Shown here in pieces: positions 52,756-61,304 of a stretch of 64,000 bases of DNA. The notes under the pieces were generated by a model. That model saw only the letters and a program-made list of their open reading frames with translations. It was not told the origin of the DNA and ran no database searches. Source of the DNA: Trebonia sp963785645. GTDB taxonomy: Bacteria; Actinomycetota; Actinomycetes; Streptosporangiales; Streptosporangiaceae. The translations under genes and the position numbers were made by a program. The stretch spans positions 496,001 to 560,000 of the forward strand of contig CAWAWG010000006.1 in assembly GCA_963785645.1 (NCBI GenBank), read 5' to 3'. Each line of letters opens with the position of its first letter. Position 1 is the stretch's first letter.

Positions 52756-55077
52756 CTACTTGGACCGGCGGCGCGATCGCGCCCAGAACGGCGCGGCGGG
52801 AGGCTTTGCCTCTCCCCCGGCCGCACCGCCGGAGGATCCAGAACGAGTGGGGCTGGCTGTCTCGGGCCACCGGCTTCCGGCGGCCTGGCGGGCGGCAGGC
52901 GTGGGCGGCGGGCTCTGGCGCACCGCCGGCTGGGCACCGCTTTGGCGCAGTGTCGGTTGTCCGCCGCTCTGCCTTACCGGCGGCTGCCCCGGCGCGCGTG
53001 CCCCGGTGCCCGCCCCCGCGGCGCTGCTGCGCGCCCAGCCGACCGAGGGACCGCTCGCCGGTGGCCCGCCTTGCGTCGACAGCGGCAGCGGCGGGGCCGC
53101 CCGGCTGCCGGAGCCGACCCCGGTATCCGGCCACTGCCGTCCGGTGCCATGGCTGTCCGCGACCGGCGCGACGGTCATGCCCTCCGGAATGGTGGCGCCG
53201 GCCGCCGACACGCCGCCGCCGTCCGCCGTCGTCCCGTCGGCCGCCCCGCCCGCGTCCGGGCCGCGCCGGGCCCAGCGCGACGAGACCCGCGCGCCCACGC
53301 CGGGCACGGCCACGCCCGCCGCGTTCGCGGTCACCCGGCGGAAGCCGAGGGTGGACTCGCGCCAGTTCACCTGGGCGCGTTCCTCCGCGCCGAGCATGCC
53401 GTAGCCGACCGAGGAGAACAGATGCTGGAACGGCCTGCGGTAGATGAACACCGTCACCGTGACCAGCGCGATCATCATGATCTTGAGCGCCCAGGGCAGT
53501 ACCTGGTCCGTTGTGCCCATGATCAGCGAGTAGCAGTAGAGCAGGACGCTGAGCGTGAGCGCGACCGCGACCTGTTTCAGCAGCACGCCGATGAGCATCT
53601 CGAACCAGCGGACCGCGACCACCCGGCCGAAGCCCGGATGAATGCCGATGATCAGGAAGAACGGCCCGGCCACGAGCAGCAGCAGGAAGCCGAGCTTCAG
53701 CATGATCAGGGTCAGCGCGATCAGCAGGATGAGCAGGCCCGCCGCGACCGCGGCGAACAGCGCCTCGAAGCCGATCTCAAGCCGGGTCGTCCACTGATCG
53801 CCCTGGAACAGCGAGTACACCGCCGGGTTGTTCGCCTTCAGATCCGCCGCGATGCCGTTGTAGACGTTTTCCTTGTTCTGGACGGTGGCGCTGTCCGGCG
53901 TCTCGTTGGTCGCGACCGCCTGTGCCCACAGGATCTGCCTGCCGTACAGGTCGACCACGTTGGTCTGCGCGGCCGGCGTGCCAAGCGGCGCGTACTGGGT
54001 GGTGCCAAGCTCGCCGTCCAGCCACGGCTTGCAGACGAGCACCGTCCACAGCTCGTTGGCGTTCTGGTCCACCAGGCCGTTGCCGCCGGTGAACGTGTAG
54101 TTGGCGCTGACCGACTGCGGGTCCTTCGTCCCGACGGGCAGGCAGTTGCTGCCCGTGGTGGCCGGCAGCTTCGAGAACGCCGCGTTCAGCACCGAGGTGG
54201 TGCCGTTGGAGACGGTCGTGCCGACGTCGGTGAAGTCGTTGGGCTGGCCGATCAGCCAGATCGCGGCGACGCAGGCCAGGATCATCCAGAGCGTGCCCTC
54301 GATCGTCCGGGTCGCGCGCTTGCGGCCAAGGCCCTGCCAGGCGAGCCACATCGCCGCGATGATCACCATGGGGGCGAGGAACGGGTAGTAGATCGCGTTG
54401 CCGAGCGAATGGATCAGGTTGTCCACCGAGCTGCTCAGCCAGGTCAGGATGTTGTCGCTGGCCGCCGACTGGTAGACGGTGATCGTGACCCGGTCAAGCG
54501 CCTTGGCCATGTCGAAGACCATGGCGGCCACGTTGTTGCCGATCGAGGACGTCATCTGCGAGCAGGTGAGCCCGTACGACGCCCAGAACTGGCCGGCCAT
54601 GGCGTAGTTGTCGTAGAGCGTATTGCCCGTGGCCTCGCCGCCGGGCGTGGTGATCATCGAGTTGATGCCCGAGGTCGCCAGCTCGGGCGTGGGCGCCCCG
54701 GCGGTGCAGATGCTGTTCAGGTCGCCGACCACGCCGGAACCGGCCTGGCACAGGCCGACCAGGCTGCCGAGGTCACCGACCGCGGGCAGGTTGCAGATTC
54801 CGGCCGCGGGCTGAGTCACCGTGGCCATTCCGGCCAGTTGATCCTCGGCCGCAACGGCGGACCGTTCGGACGTCGCCGAGGTCGCCGCGTGCGCTGCCGT
54901 CGCCGAGGTCGCCGCCGTCGCGGCCGGTGCGGCCTGCGCGACCGTCGCCGCGTCGGCTGAGCGGGCGAGGAAGAGCCCGCTGAACACGATCGCGAGGATC
55001 GCGCTGGTCAGCAACACGGCACGGGCCGGCCGCCGCCTCTTTTTTGTCTTGCCTGCTCGTGGGTGGGATTCAGCCAT
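52756..55077 (-). CDS. VirB6/TrbL-like polytopic membrane protein
   Basis: A 773-residue channel-type component of the operon. It has a cleavable signal (helix 18-43, ending SADAATVAQ), an external region to about 210, and then membrane helices grouped at about 225-290 and 435-550 (LLILLIALTLIMLKLGFLLL, then FFLIIGIHPGFGR), with an external loop between them. The end from about 590 on is a basic Gly/Pro/Ala-rich cytoplasmic tail. This resembles TcpH/TrbL-type proteins of Gram-positive conjugation systems. It lies 29 bp after the ATPase gene. An internal Ala/Thr-rich repeat AATSATAAHAATSATSE sits at the N-terminus. Confidence 0.78.
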   Translation of the reverse strand: MAESHPRAGKTKKRRRPARAVLLTSAILAIVFSGLFLARSADAATVAQAAPAATAATSATAAHAATSATSERSAVAAEDQLAGMATVTQPAAGICNLPAVGDLGSLVGLCQAGSGVVGDLNSICTAGAPTPELATSGINSMITTPGGEATGNTLYDNYAMAGQFWASYGLTCSQMTSSIGNNVAAMVFDMAKALDRVTITVYQSAASDNILTWLSSSVDNLIHSLGNAIYYPFLAPMVIIAAMWLAWQGLGRKRATRTIEGTLWMILACVAAIWLIGQPNDFTDVGTTVSNGTTSVLNAAFSKLPATTGSNCLPVGTKDPQSVSANYTFTGGNGLVDQNANELWTVLVCKPWLDGELGTTQYAPLGTPAAQTNVVDLYGRQILWAQAVATNETPDSATVQNKENVYNGIAADLKANNPAVYSLFQGDQWTTRLEIGFEALFAAVAAGLLILLIALTLIMLKLGFLLLLVAGPFFLIIGIHPGFGRVVAVRWFEMLIGVLLKQVAVALTLSVLLYCYSLIMGTTDQVLPWALKIMMIALVTVTVFIYRRPFQHLFSSVGYGMLGAEERAQVNWRESTLGFRRVTANAAGVAVPGVGARVSSRWARRGPDAGGAADGTTADGGGVSAAGATIPEGMTVAPVADSHGTGRQWPDTGVGSGSRAAPPLPLSTQGGPPASGPSVGWARSSAAGAGTGARAPGQPPVRQSGGQPTLRQSGAQPAVRQSPPPTPAARQAAGSRWPETASPTRSGSSGGAAGGEAKPPAAPFWARSRRRSK

Positions 55078-55106
55078 CGCGGGAGGCTCCTGTATTCGGC
55101 GGTTCT

Positions 55107-57548
55107 TTACTGGGGGGTTGCCGCCGGCTGCGGCCGACGGGCTCGTGTCGGGTTTGTATCGATCCAGTCCCGTAGTTCTTCGGATACGAGATCGACGCCG
55201 ATGCGGCCCGCGCGGTCGTCGAGGTCACGGAAGATGCACTCGCCGTTGCCGAGGGCACGAAGGATGGCCTTGTGCTCCTCGGACGGCTCGACACCGAGGA
55301 GCGACAGGACGTTCGCCACCTCGGCTCGCTCCGACGAGCGGAACGCGAAAACACTCGAAATACAGTTGGTCACCTGCTCACTGAGCAGGTCTCCTGCGTT
55401 TTGCGAAATAAGGACAAGCGCGGTGTTCCGCGAGCGGCCCATCCGGGACACTTCGGGAACGAGCTTTGCGCCCTCCGGGGTGGAAGTGATCGCCCACGCT
55501 TCGTCGAGGAAGATCGCCTTCGGCACGGTGCGGTCGAGGGTGTTCATCAGCCGCCGGGCGAACTGGGACACCAGGTAAAGGAGCGCGACGGACAGCCGCT
55601 GCTCGTAGGAGTAGTCCTCCCGGGCGGTCGTGGTATCCGGCAGGGTGAGCCCGCCGAGGGTGAACACCGTCGTCCAGCCCTGGGCGTCGATCTGCTGCCC
55701 GCCGGACGGCGAGAAGCAGAGCCGGGCGAGGCGCATCTCGGAGACCGAGCGCATCACCGCGCCGAGGTTCTTCCAGGCCGGGTCGTCGGACTCCTCAAGG
55801 AGGTGCACGACCTTGCCGAGGCTCGGCCGCGGCCCGACGGCCACCGAGCCGACCGCCTGGATCATCGCCGACTCGCGCTCCTCGCTCATCCTCGGCAGCA
55901 GCAGGCGCAGCGTCTCGGTCGCCATTGTCCGCTTCTCCGCGAGGTCATCGCCGAAGGAGAACGGGTCGAGCAGCCCGGCCGCCGCCGAGGAAAGCGGCAG
56001 CACCCGGGCCTTGCGCCCGGTCCTGGACAGGTACTCGGCCAGCGGCTCGGCGTCGCCCTTGGGGTCGATGACCGCGACCGACGCGCCGCGCAGCGCGAGC
56101 TGGTACAGGATCAGCATGGCGAGGGTGGTCTTGCCGCCGCCCGGTTCGCCGGTGATCGCCACCGCCGTCGGCCGGTTCCGTGCCGCCGCCAGCATCGGGT
56201 CGAAGTGCACGACCGAGCGCGCCCGCCCGAGGGTCTCGCCGATGTACGGGCCGATCCAGCCGACTCCGTCGGCGATCCGGTCGCCCAGTTCCACCGTCGC
56301 GGTCGGCATTCCGCCGGCGATCGTGTACAGCGGCTGGCGCTGCACGTACGAGGACAGCCGCACCTTCTCGCCCGGCAGCGACTCAGACAGCAGCGAGAAC
56401 TGGTCGCCGGTGGAGTTGACCAGGTCGATACCGATATCCCGGTAGTGCTCGGTGACCGCCTCGACCCGGCGGACGCACAGCTCCCTGGTCGGCGCGGTCA
56501 CCAGCAGCCGGTGCCAGCCGTAGACGAAGGGCAGCCGTTCCTTGGTGATGCCGTGCTCCAGCATGCGGGCGGCGGCGATCTGCTCCGCGAGGGCGATCGG
56601 TGCCTCCGCGCCCGCCTCGCGGATGTGCGCGTCCATGTCGCGTGCGTGCGCCAGGCGGCGCGACACGTCCTTGGACGCCTTGGCCGGCGGGATCAGGTTC
56701 ATCCGCGAGGAGACTTCGACGGGGAACGGCAGCGAGTCAGCGTAGTGCAGCCAGGGCTCGCCGTCCGGGAACGACATCAGGTCGGGAAACCGGGCGAACG
56801 AGAGGAACGCCGCCCACGAGTCACCCTGAACCTGCTCAAGCCGGAGCATCGTACGGCCATTGTGCACCGCGCCCTCATACAGCTGCTCGATCTCGCCGGC
56901 GTACCAGGTCCGGCGGCGTGTCGCGGACGGCGGCGGGTCGCCGAGCGAGCCCATCAGCGTGTGCCGGAACAGCCAGGCGACCTCGCGGGAGGTCGCGTGC
57001 CGCGCGGCGAGCGCGGACGCGGTGAGCGCGCGGCCGAGCCGTTCCGACTGGTCCGTCCACTTCGCGACCTCGCCGGACGGCAACGGGGCTTCCTCGTGGG
57101 CCCGCTCCGCGGTCCGGTAGGTGTTGAAGAGGTTCTTGAACAGGCCGTCGGTAAGCTGCGCGCGCACCGACCGCTGACCGAGCCTGACCCCGAGGTAGAT
57201 CTCCTTGGCCCAGAAGTCCTTCGCCCACACGTGCTGGTAGATCTGCTCCAGGTACTCCCGCCAGCCAGGGCCGCCGTCGGAGGTGTTGTCCAGGCCCGTC
57301 GCCCACTCCACCGCCGGGTAAGGCCGGTGCGCGATCCGCAGGTGCACCTCGGCGTCCTGCATCCTGATCGCCGCCAGGGCCACGGTGATGTTGGTGGCGA
57401 GTGCCTCGCGCTCGTCTGGCGTCGTGAACTCGTACGACACCGAGGGGATCCGGTAGTACGCCCAGGCATGCATGTCGGTCAGCAGCACCCGGTCGTCGAA
57501 GTACCTGATGGCCAGGCGGCTGCGCCCCTTGGACTTGGTGCTCACCAA
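55107..57548 (-). CDS. VirB4-like ATPase (TcpF/SCO6880-type)
   Basis: The motor ATPase of the operon, 813 residues. Residues 1-450 are the N-terminal VirB4-type region that contacts the membrane partners; the RecA-like domain has Walker A GEPGGGKTT at 467-475, the VAVIDPKGDAEPL segment, Walker B AIFLDEAW at 678-685 with Asp682-Glu683, and RMGRSRNTALVLISQNAGDL. There is no membrane helix, as usual for VirB4. Similar genes accompany TcpE-type proteins in actinomycete integrative elements and in chromosomal loci. A 145-base gap with a strong hairpin separates it from the TcpE gene. Confidence 0.88.
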   Translation of the reverse strand: MVSTKSKGRSRLAIRYFDDRVLLTDMHAWAYYRIPSVSYEFTTPDEREALATNITVALAAIRMQDAEVHLRIAHRPYPAVEWATGLDNTSDGGPGWREYLEQIYQHVWAKDFWAKEIYLGVRLGQRSVRAQLTDGLFKNLFNTYRTAERAHEEAPLPSGEVAKWTDQSERLGRALTASALAARHATSREVAWLFRHTLMGSLGDPPPSATRRRTWYAGEIEQLYEGAVHNGRTMLRLEQVQGDSWAAFLSFARFPDLMSFPDGEPWLHYADSLPFPVEVSSRMNLIPPAKASKDVSRRLAHARDMDAHIREAGAEAPIALAEQIAAARMLEHGITKERLPFVYGWHRLLVTAPTRELCVRRVEAVTEHYRDIGIDLVNSTGDQFSLLSESLPGEKVRLSSYVQRQPLYTIAGGMPTATVELGDRIADGVGWIGPYIGETLGRARSVVHFDPMLAAARNRPTAVAITGEPGGGKTTLAMLILYQLALRGASVAVIDPKGDAEPLAEYLSRTGRKARVLPLSSAAAGLLDPFSFGDDLAEKRTMATETLRLLLPRMSEERESAMIQAVGSVAVGPRPSLGKVVHLLEESDDPAWKNLGAVMRSVSEMRLARLCFSPSGGQQIDAQGWTTVFTLGGLTLPDTTTAREDYSYEQRLSVALLYLVSQFARRLMNTLDRTVPKAIFLDEAWAITSTPEGAKLVPEVSRMGRSRNTALVLISQNAGDLLSEQVTNCISSVFAFRSSERAEVANVLSLLGVEPSEEHKAILRALGNGECIFRDLDDRAGRIGVDLVSEELRDWIDTNPTRARRPQPAATPQ

Positions 57549-57599
57549 GCCACCTTCGTCTCCCGGGGGGACGACCCCCCGTACCCCCCGGTGCGCGGC

Positions 57600-57645
57600 A
57601 CCGCGCGCCTGATCGCAAAAACCGCGATCGTATCAGGCGCGCGGT
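57600..57645. repeat. Strong hairpin inside the secretion operon
   Basis: ACCGCGCGCCTGAT (57600-57613) and ATCAGGCGCGCGGT (57632-57645) are perfect reverse complements; GATCGC and GCGATC inside can pair as an alternative inner stem with a five-base bulge. It lies between the TcpE-fusion and VirB4-like genes, next to a C/G-tract (57563-57591) that can also fold. It may be a processing or attenuation site that sets the ratio of the two products. Confidence 0.6.
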
Positions 57646-57693
57646 CCCACGCGGGGCGCGCGGTGACTGTCATCTCCCTGTTCACCTCAATCA

Positions 57694-60600
57694 CTACTTC
57701 TTCCTTACGGGGGCGGCGGCGGCGAGGCCCGCGACGAGGACCCCGGCGAGGGCCGTGTAGGCGACGCGGGTCTGCGGGCGCAGGGTGGACGGGCTGGCGG
57801 CGGCCACCGGCAGCATGTCGTCCCACGGGACGCGGACGATCGCACGGGACCGGCCGCGGGCGATCGACTCGGCGCTCTCGACGTCGGGGAGCGAGCGGCG
57901 GCTTACCCCGTTGATCACCGTCACCGACTGCATCGCCAGCTCCGCGTACCCGTTGTTGTCGAGCCAGTCACGGGTGTCGGCGAGTGCGCCCGCCGCGTCC
58001 ACGTTGGCCGGCACGACCACGACCAGTTGGTCGGCGACCTTCAGCAACCGGGTCAGGCCGGCCGCACCGGGGTCGAGCAGGGTCAGCGGGTAGTGCCGGT
58101 TCAGCTGCACGGCGAGCTTGATCTCGTCGCCGTCCCTGAGCGGCTCGTGCGAGGCGACGACATCGAGCCTCGCCGGATTCGGCTTCGGGGTCGGGTGCAG
58201 GCCGTCCGCCCTGGTCGGCCTGATGTGCTGCGGCGGCTTGCCCGCCAGGAGTTCCTCAAGCCAGGCGGCCGGGGCACGGTAGCGGGCGAGCGTGCCGTCG
58301 TGGAGGTCCACCGCGGCGACCGCGTGCTCGCGGAGGCTGGCCATCATGGACGCGGTCATGAGCGTGGTTACCGACTGGCCGGCCCCGCTCGTGCAGCCGA
58401 GGACCAGGATCCGGCGCGGCTCGGCGATGGGCAGCCTCGCCCGGTTCCTGTCCTGCGCTTCCTGGTCGCGGGCGCCCGGACCTTGCGCGGCGCCGTTGCC
58501 GGTGACGATCTTGACCTTGCCGCCCCAGGAGGCGTTCAGGTCGCGGGCGGGACCGCTCAGCGCACGCTCGATTGACGGTATGGACTGCCGCTTGGCGTCC
58601 GCGATCTGCTGAACGGCGGGGGCGGGCGCGGGGGCCGGGGCGGGCTGCGCCTGAGCCACCGGCTGCGGGGCCGGGGCGGGGGCTGACGCGGACGCGGGGG
58701 CCGACTGCGCCTGCGCCGGCTGCTGCGGGGCGGGGGCGGGGGCCTGGAACGACTGCGCCTGGAACGACTGCGCCTGGGCCGGCTGAGGCGGGGCCGGAGC
58801 GGGTGACCGCAGAACGGGAGCGGGCGGCGGCATGGCCGGGCGTCGTGTCTCCGGGGCGGCAGGCGCCGGCTCCACGCGGGCGGCTTGCACCGGGTGCGGC
58901 GCGGGCGCCTCGACGGGGGGCTCCGCTGGCGTCGGCGCCGCTGGCAGGCGCGCGAAGCGCACCGCCGTCTGGTGCGCGGGACTCACGGGTGTGTCTGGCG
59001 GTGCCGCGTCAGGCACCGGTGTTGCCGGTAGGTCGGCCTCAGCTGCCGGCGCCGGTGCTGCCGGGGTGTCGAATACCGGCGCTGCCGGATCGGGCGCCGG
59101 TGCCGCGGGCTTGTCGAACCCGGCTGCGGGCGCCGCGGGCGCCGGTGCACCAGACGTGTCGGCAATAGGCGCTGCCCGCATCGAGGCCGGTTTTACCCAC
59201 ATGTCGACGGCCGACGCCGCGTCCACGGGTGTCGCGGGGGCAGGTGTTACCGGAGCGGCAGCCGCCGGGGTCTGCGCGGCACCGGCCACGCCTCCCTCGT
59301 CCGGCGGGGATGACAGGTCCGCCGGGGACGTCGCGGGGCGAAGCGGGCGAGCGGGCACGGGCCAGTCGCGGCCAGGACCCGCCGGAGGGTTCGGCAATCT
59401 CAATGGCGTCGCCGACGCTTGTTGCTTCGACGGCACCGGTTCCTGCACCACGGGCGACTGAAGGATGGGCACCCGCACCACGGACGACTGAGCCACGGGC
59501 GCCTGCGGCACGGACTGCTGCACGGGGGCCGACTGGGCGGGCCGAACTGCCTGAGCCGATTCCGCCGGCTCGACCGGCCGCACTGGCTCGGTCGGGCGGC
59601 CTGGTCGCGGCGGCTCGACCGGCGGGGCCGGTGTCACGTTACCGGCGCCCTGACGCCGCCTTGGCCCGTCGTGCGACACCTCCAGGTGAGCCCGGTCGGA
59701 TCCGTTGGCCCCCGATCCTCCATTGCTCCCTGATCCGTTGCCGCGGCCCGATCCGGTGGCACCAGTCCGCACGGATCCCGACCCGGGCGCGGACGGCGCC
59801 CCGGGGACGATGACTGGTGCCGGCGAATTGCCTGACGGCGCCAAGGGGGCCGGGGCCGGACGGGATGACGATGCAGGCGCGGACGGCGGAGCGATCGCCG
59901 CCGCGGGCGGGACGACGTCCGGCCTGGCGTGCACCGGCAGGCCGGAACGCTCCGGTGCCGAGACGGAAACGACGGGGACGGCGGGCGGCACTCTGTTATC
60001 GGCAAACACTGTGGCGTTAGCAAACACGGTGTTATCCGCCAGCACGGTGTTATCACCATGCACTGTTTTATCGGCAACCACGGCGTTATCCGCGAACACA
60101 GTGTTATCCGCAAATACGGTGCGATCAGCGGGAACCGGGCGTCCAGGCGGCAATGCCGGTGCACGCCGCGCGGCACTGCCCGGCCTGAGTCCGGGCATGC
60201 GGGACCAGTCCTGACTCCGGGAGCGCTCCTGGTCCTGTGGTCGTTCCTGGGCTTGACCCCGCCCCCGTCCGCGCGGCTGTTCCTGGACCTGCGCCCGCTC
60301 CTGGACTCGGGACCGCTCCTGGAGCCTGGGCGACTGCGACTGCGCCGGGCGCTGGCCTTGACGAGGGGGCTGACCCTGGCGAGCAGGCTGACCCTGGATA
60401 ACGGCCTGGGCGGGCTCGGGGCGGAAGACCGAGGTGGGCCTTAGCACCGGTCCCTGGCGAAGCGACCTGGCCTGCCGCTCCCGCTCGGCCGAGGGCAGCG
60501 CCGCCCGCGCGGCGGGCATCGCGCTTCCGGCCGACCCGGTGCCCCGGGTAGACACCGTGTTCTCGGCCGACACCGTGTTTCTGGCCGACACTGTGTTTCT

Positions 60601-61008
60601 GGCCGACACCGTGCGCCGGGTTGACGCCGGCTTCTTGGCCGGACGCCCCTGGTAGACCCGGGCGGTGAGGGCCATCTCGTCCTTCTCGCTGAGCGGCGTG
60701 AGCCTGACCCAGGTCCGTGGCTCGGTCAGGTAGCGAACCTGCGACTCCACCAGCTCCGGTAGCCGCTTGTTTTCGATGACCGGCCTGGTGGTCAGCCAGG
60801 TGAGGACACCTGGCGGCAGCACGTAGAGCCAGACGAGACTGTGGTTAAAAGGCAGTCCTATAGCGATCAGTAGGACGATATAGGGGATAGTGATCCCAGC
60901 GAATACGGCGATCCAGTTGATGGGCAGCGGCATGGGCAGCCGGAGATCGTATAGCTTGTAGAGCCGCTTTTCTATCCGCCAGATATTCGTATAAGTGGGC
61001 AGGTCCAC
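57694..61008 (-). CDS. TcpE-domain protein fused through a long low-complexity linker to a ParA/MinD-like domain
   Basis: An 1104-residue protein. Residues 1-106 are TcpE-like (TYTNIWRIEKRLYKLYDLRL, two helices at about 32-51 and 58-73, then YLTEPRTWVRLTP), a membrane component of Gram-positive conjugation systems. Residues about 110-850 are Pro/Ala/Gln-rich and disordered, with hexapeptide repeat blocks at 133-153 and 296-339. Residues about 860-1080 are a ParA/MinD-like domain: RRILVLGCTSGAGQSVTT, AVAAVDLHDG, LTLLDPGAAGLTRLL and VVVVPANVDAAGAL. In the Walker A motif Gln replaces the nucleotide-binding Lys. A final Ala-rich helix precedes the C-terminal KK. No frameshift is seen. It lies 32 bp after the small pilin-like gene. 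Confidence 0.82.
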   Translation of the reverse strand: MDLPTYTNIWRIEKRLYKLYDLRLPMPLPINWIAVFAGITIPYIVLLIAIGLPFNHSLVWLYVLPPGVLTWLTTRPVIENKRLPELVESQVRYLTEPRTWVRLTPLSEKDEMALTARVYQGRPAKKPASTRRTVSARNTVSARNTVSAENTVSTRGTGSAGSAMPAARAALPSAERERQARSLRQGPVLRPTSVFRPEPAQAVIQGQPARQGQPPRQGQRPAQSQSPRLQERSRVQERAQVQEQPRGRGRGQAQERPQDQERSRSQDWSRMPGLRPGSAARRAPALPPGRPVPADRTVFADNTVFADNAVVADKTVHGDNTVLADNTVFANATVFADNRVPPAVPVVSVSAPERSGLPVHARPDVVPPAAAIAPPSAPASSSRPAPAPLAPSGNSPAPVIVPGAPSAPGSGSVRTGATGSGRGNGSGSNGGSGANGSDRAHLEVSHDGPRRRQGAGNVTPAPPVEPPRPGRPTEPVRPVEPAESAQAVRPAQSAPVQQSVPQAPVAQSSVVRVPILQSPVVQEPVPSKQQASATPLRLPNPPAGPGRDWPVPARPLRPATSPADLSSPPDEGGVAGAAQTPAAAAPVTPAPATPVDAASAVDMWVKPASMRAAPIADTSGAPAPAAPAAGFDKPAAPAPDPAAPVFDTPAAPAPAAEADLPATPVPDAAPPDTPVSPAHQTAVRFARLPAAPTPAEPPVEAPAPHPVQAARVEPAPAAPETRRPAMPPPAPVLRSPAPAPPQPAQAQSFQAQSFQAPAPAPQQPAQAQSAPASASAPAPAPQPVAQAQPAPAPAPAPAVQQIADAKRQSIPSIERALSGPARDLNASWGGKVKIVTGNGAAQGPGARDQEAQDRNRARLPIAEPRRILVLGCTSGAGQSVTTLMTASMMASLREHAVAAVDLHDGTLARYRAPAAWLEELLAGKPPQHIRPTRADGLHPTPKPNPARLDVVASHEPLRDGDEIKLAVQLNRHYPLTLLDPGAAGLTRLLKVADQLVVVVPANVDAAGALADTRDWLDNNGYAELAMQSVTVINGVSRRSLPDVESAESIARGRSRAIVRVPWDDMLPVAAASPSTLRPQTRVAYTALAGVLVAGLAAAAPVRKK
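59992..60122 (-). repeat. 18-bp in-frame repeat array, seven hexapeptide units
   Basis: Units such as RTVFAD, NTVFAD, NAVVAD, KTVHGD, NTVLAD, NTVFAN and ATVFAD run in register at residues 296-339. In DNA the unit contains AACACGGTGTT, itself near-palindromic. It is coding sequence in one frame, not a CRISPR-type array. Confidence 0.8.
60550..60612 (-). repeat. 18-bp in-frame repeat array, three to four hexapeptide units
   Basis: Residues 133-153 read TVSARN, TVSARN, TVSAEN, TVS, a shorter block with the same hexapeptide pattern as the block at 59992-60122. The first two units are nearly identical in DNA, which suggests recent expansion. Confidence 0.8.
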
Positions 61009-61040
61009 AGGACTGCACTCCTCGGCACGAAATTACTCAG

Positions 61041-61304
61041 TCAGGCCCCGAGCGCGTTCGCTATTCCCTTGGCTAGCAGCTCCACGATGTCCGGCACGTA
61101 GAAGATCACGCCGATCGCGACAGCCAGCACCACGAATTGTATGAACCTGGTGATCTCGCGCGTGAAGAGGAAAAATAGCGCCACGATACCTACTATTCCC
61201 AGAAACAGCGGGCCGAAAAGGGTTTGTAGGTAGTTAGCGAGACCTACTGTGTTGACCCCCGCCGCTTGAGGGACAGCGGCGGCGATGATCGATACGGACA
61301 TCAT
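61041..61304 (-). CDS. Small two-helix membrane protein, TcpD/VirB2-like
   Basis: An 87-residue protein with a short external N-terminus and two hydrophobic helices (about 30-48 and 55-75: LFGPLFLGIVGIVALFFLFT, then FIQFVVLAVAIGVIFYVPDI). Size and topology fit the TcpD or VirB2 pilin-like subunit of such operons. The ATGATG start overlaps the stop of the upstream gene, and the TcpE-fusion gene follows 32 bases later. Confidence 0.75.
   Translation of the reverse strand: MMSVSIIAAAVPQAAGVNTVGLANYLQTLFGPLFLGIVGIVALFFLFTREITRFIQFVVLAVAIGVIFYVPDIVELLAKGIANALGA

Noticed and set aside
52942..54960. Long plus-strand frame opposite the VirB6-like gene
   Set aside because: No motif and the same shadow composition; the minus strand encodes a coherent membrane protein with signal peptide and helices.
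55272..57914. Very long plus-strand open frame opposite the VirB4-like gene
   Set aside because: Its composition is dominated by Arg, Gly, His and Ala, as expected for the antisense of a high-GC gene, while the minus strand shows clear Walker A and B motifs.
59992..60612. CRISPR-like or satellite array
   Set aside because: The unit is 18 bp without spacers, stays in one frame of a long gene and gives a regular hexapeptide, so it is a protein repeat.
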